Positions 62,834-64,000 of a stretch of 64,000 nucleotides of DNA are shown piece after piece. Numbering within the stretch: position 1 is the stretch's first letter; the number at the start of each line of letters is the position of its first letter. The notes under the pieces were generated by a model. That model saw nothing but the letters and a program-made list of their open reading frames with translations. It was not told where the DNA came from and did no database searches. The stretch is from Halobacteriales archaeon QS_6_64_34. Its GTDB lineage: Archaea; Halobacteriota; Halobacteria; Halobacteriales; Haloarculaceae. A program made the translations under genes and the position numbers. The stretch covers positions 114,618 through 178,617 of the forward strand of contig PXRT01000010.1 of NCBI GenBank assembly GCA_003020925.1, in the 5' to 3' direction.

Positions 62834-62989
62834 ATGGCGCTCACTCGAAACGTCACAGGGCGGCGCACTTGAACGTAGCGTTTCGACCGCTATGGACACT
62901 GGGCCCGAAACCCGGCCGACTGGTGGACGCGCGTCCGAAAATACTGCACCGATAGATGGCTATTTGTTTCGTCCGGCCAACACCCCGGT

Positions 62990-63823
62990 ATGGCTGATGC
63001 CGACACCGTCACGCGGGCGATGGACCCGCTCGATTTGACCTTCTCCGAGGACGAACTCGAGGCACACCGCGGGCACATCACCGCGTTCATCGAGGGGCAA
63101 CTGGACGCGGCAGGAGTCGACCGTGCAGTGATGGGGCTGTCGGGCGGTATCGACAGCACACTCGTCTCCCATCTGGCCGTGGAGGCGCTGGGTCGGGACG
63201 CCGTCCACGGGCTGGTCATGCCGAGCGAGGTCAACGCGGCAGACAACATGAGCGACGCCGAGCGGGTCGCCAACGACCTGCTGGGCATCGAGTACGACGT
63301 CATCGAAATCAACCCGCTGGTCGACGCTTTCCTCGACGCCCACCCCGAGGCCGAGGGCGACCAGCTCGCGGTGGGGAACCTGCGGGTGCGCTGTCGCGCC
63401 GTGTTGAACTATCTCGTCGGCAACCACGAGGACGCACTGGTGCTTGGGACCGGCAACCGCAGCGAGGCGCTGGTGGGTTACTACACGAAATACGGCGACG
63501 GCGCCGTCGACTGCCATCCCATCGCGGCGCTGTACAAACAGCAGGTCCGCCAGCTGGCAAAACACGTCGGCGTCCCCGACGACCTCGCCGAGAAGGCCGC
63601 CAGCGCCGAGATGTGGTCGGGCCAGACCGACGCCGGCGAGATGGGGATGACCTACGACACTCTCGACTCGGTTCTCGCACTGCACATCGACGGCGGCGTT
63701 CCGAAAGACGCCACCGCGGACCACATCGGCGTCCCCCCCAGCGTCGTCGAACAGGTCCGTGAGATGTACGAGAGCAGCGCCCACAAGCGCGCGATGCCGC
63801 CCGGCCCGGACCCGCTTTATTGA
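62990..63823 (+). CDS. nadE: NAD+ synthetase
   Basis: The 277-residue PP-loop amidotransferase-type enzyme makes NAD from nicotinate adenine dinucleotide. Motifs: AVMGLSGGIDSTLVSHLAVE, VLGTGNRSEALVGYYTKYGD and the late PPSVVEQVREMYE. It is the ammonia-dependent form without a glutaminase domain. After the stop, 63824-64000 holds only an AT-rich TATTTAAAT promoter-like element near 63890. Confidence 0.95.
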   Translation: MADADTVTRAMDPLDLTFSEDELEAHRGHITAFIEGQLDAAGVDRAVMGLSGGIDSTLVSHLAVEALGRDAVHGLVMPSEVNAADNMSDAERVANDLLGIEYDVIEINPLVDAFLDAHPEAEGDQLAVGNLRVRCRAVLNYLVGNHEDALVLGTGNRSEALVGYYTKYGDGAVDCHPIAALYKQQVRQLAKHVGVPDDLAEKAASAEMWSGQTDAGEMGMTYDTLDSVLALHIDGGVPKDATADHIGVPPSVVEQVREMYESSAHKRAMPPGPDPLY

Positions 63824-64000
63824 GTCGTTCGCAACTATACGTGCCGGTCGAGCCCTACGTGGAGATACTGGATGGACACAATCGAGTAGGTATTTAAATC
63901 GACATCGCCACGGCCGTCTAACCGTGCGATACTGTCACACGGATTTCCGGTAGTCCGGCTGCAGTGGTACGGTTTCCGGACTCGAATCGGACTGTCGACA

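Overview
This window is haloarchaeal chromosome (class Halobacteria, probably a Haloarculaceae-like lineage; genus not decidable from sequence alone). The evidence is high G+C with strong G/C preference at third codon positions, very acidic proteins, archaeal information-processing genes (TATA-binding protein, eIF2-gamma, eIF1A, PriL, PCNA, Hjc, Orc1/Cdc6, RpoE1/Spt4, L40e), haloarchaea-only families (DUF5786, DUF5787, HTH_10/Bat sensors, duplicated TatC), and leaderless promoters with a TATA element about 27 nt before the start codon. There are no rRNA genes or CRISPR arrays; one tRNA gene, tRNA-Gly(CCC), is present.

Layout. 0-7.9 kb: serS, a Nudix hydrolase, an NTF2-like protein with a fused peroxiredoxin, Tsr3, an enolase-superfamily protein, L40e, a membrane/GAF-like protein and a metallo-hydrolase. 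7.8-8.4 kb: a non-coding block of inverted and tandem repeats. 8.4-15 kb: ThuA-like, DUF5786-DUF99-UDG, hisH, SDR plus acetoacetate-decarboxylase-like, SWIM protein and trm1. 15-16 kb: a VapBC-like toxin-antitoxin pair. 16-25.4 kb: YihY, PAP2 phosphatase, divergent glnA/lrp, thiolase, AAA ATPase, PhnP-like hydrolase, DUF5787. 25.6-28.5 kb: the conserved archaeal run eif2g - PIN nuclease - rpoE1 - spt4 - dephospho-CoA kinase. 28.6-38 kb: tRNA G10 methylase, tbp, a second VapBC pair, hisG, MFS transporter, SAH/MTA deaminase and ahcY, the last two forming an S-adenosylhomocysteine salvage neighbourhood. 38-43.6 kb: replication and repair (priL, hjc, pcn) with rlmE. 44-49.5 kb: a formate/nitrite-type channel and the divergent twin-arginine translocase genes (fused double TatC and single TatC). 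49.5-51.1 kb: a decayed histidine phosphatase and a low-G+C island with an Mrr-type restriction endonuclease. 51.3-58.6 kb: larE, MinD-like ATPase, MutS-like ATPase, Orc1/Cdc6, RIO kinase, eIF1A, SCP2-like protein. 58.6-64 kb: a degraded membrane-protein locus, a truncated DUF460 gene, a Bat-type sensor-regulator, tRNA-Gly with a duplicated 3' end, and nadE.

The most interesting signal is a set of small palindromic repeats. (1) A modular palindromic element sits in frame inside two unrelated essential-type genes, ahcY (20 codons) and the RIO kinase (31 codons). It encodes the same peptide beginning SEARSAS and ending PRDDGE, and a relative fills the gap at 60024-60091. The stems close on GC-GNA-GC triloops, the DNA mini-hairpin type known for unusual stability. 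(2) A related hairpin family with an 11-nt loop (GANCGNAGNGA) sits after stop codons and in intergenic blocks. (3) Two copies of a 75-80 nt palindromic MITE-like element occur. (4) A long inverted-repeat element carries a GGTGGACTGAAAGGG box.

Several broken genes are also visible: a histidine phosphatase with an internal deletion, a relic of the TatC tail, a membrane gene with an in-frame TAG, a one-base frameshift in a G run, a start-less coding segment after pcn, and the shortened DUF460 gene.
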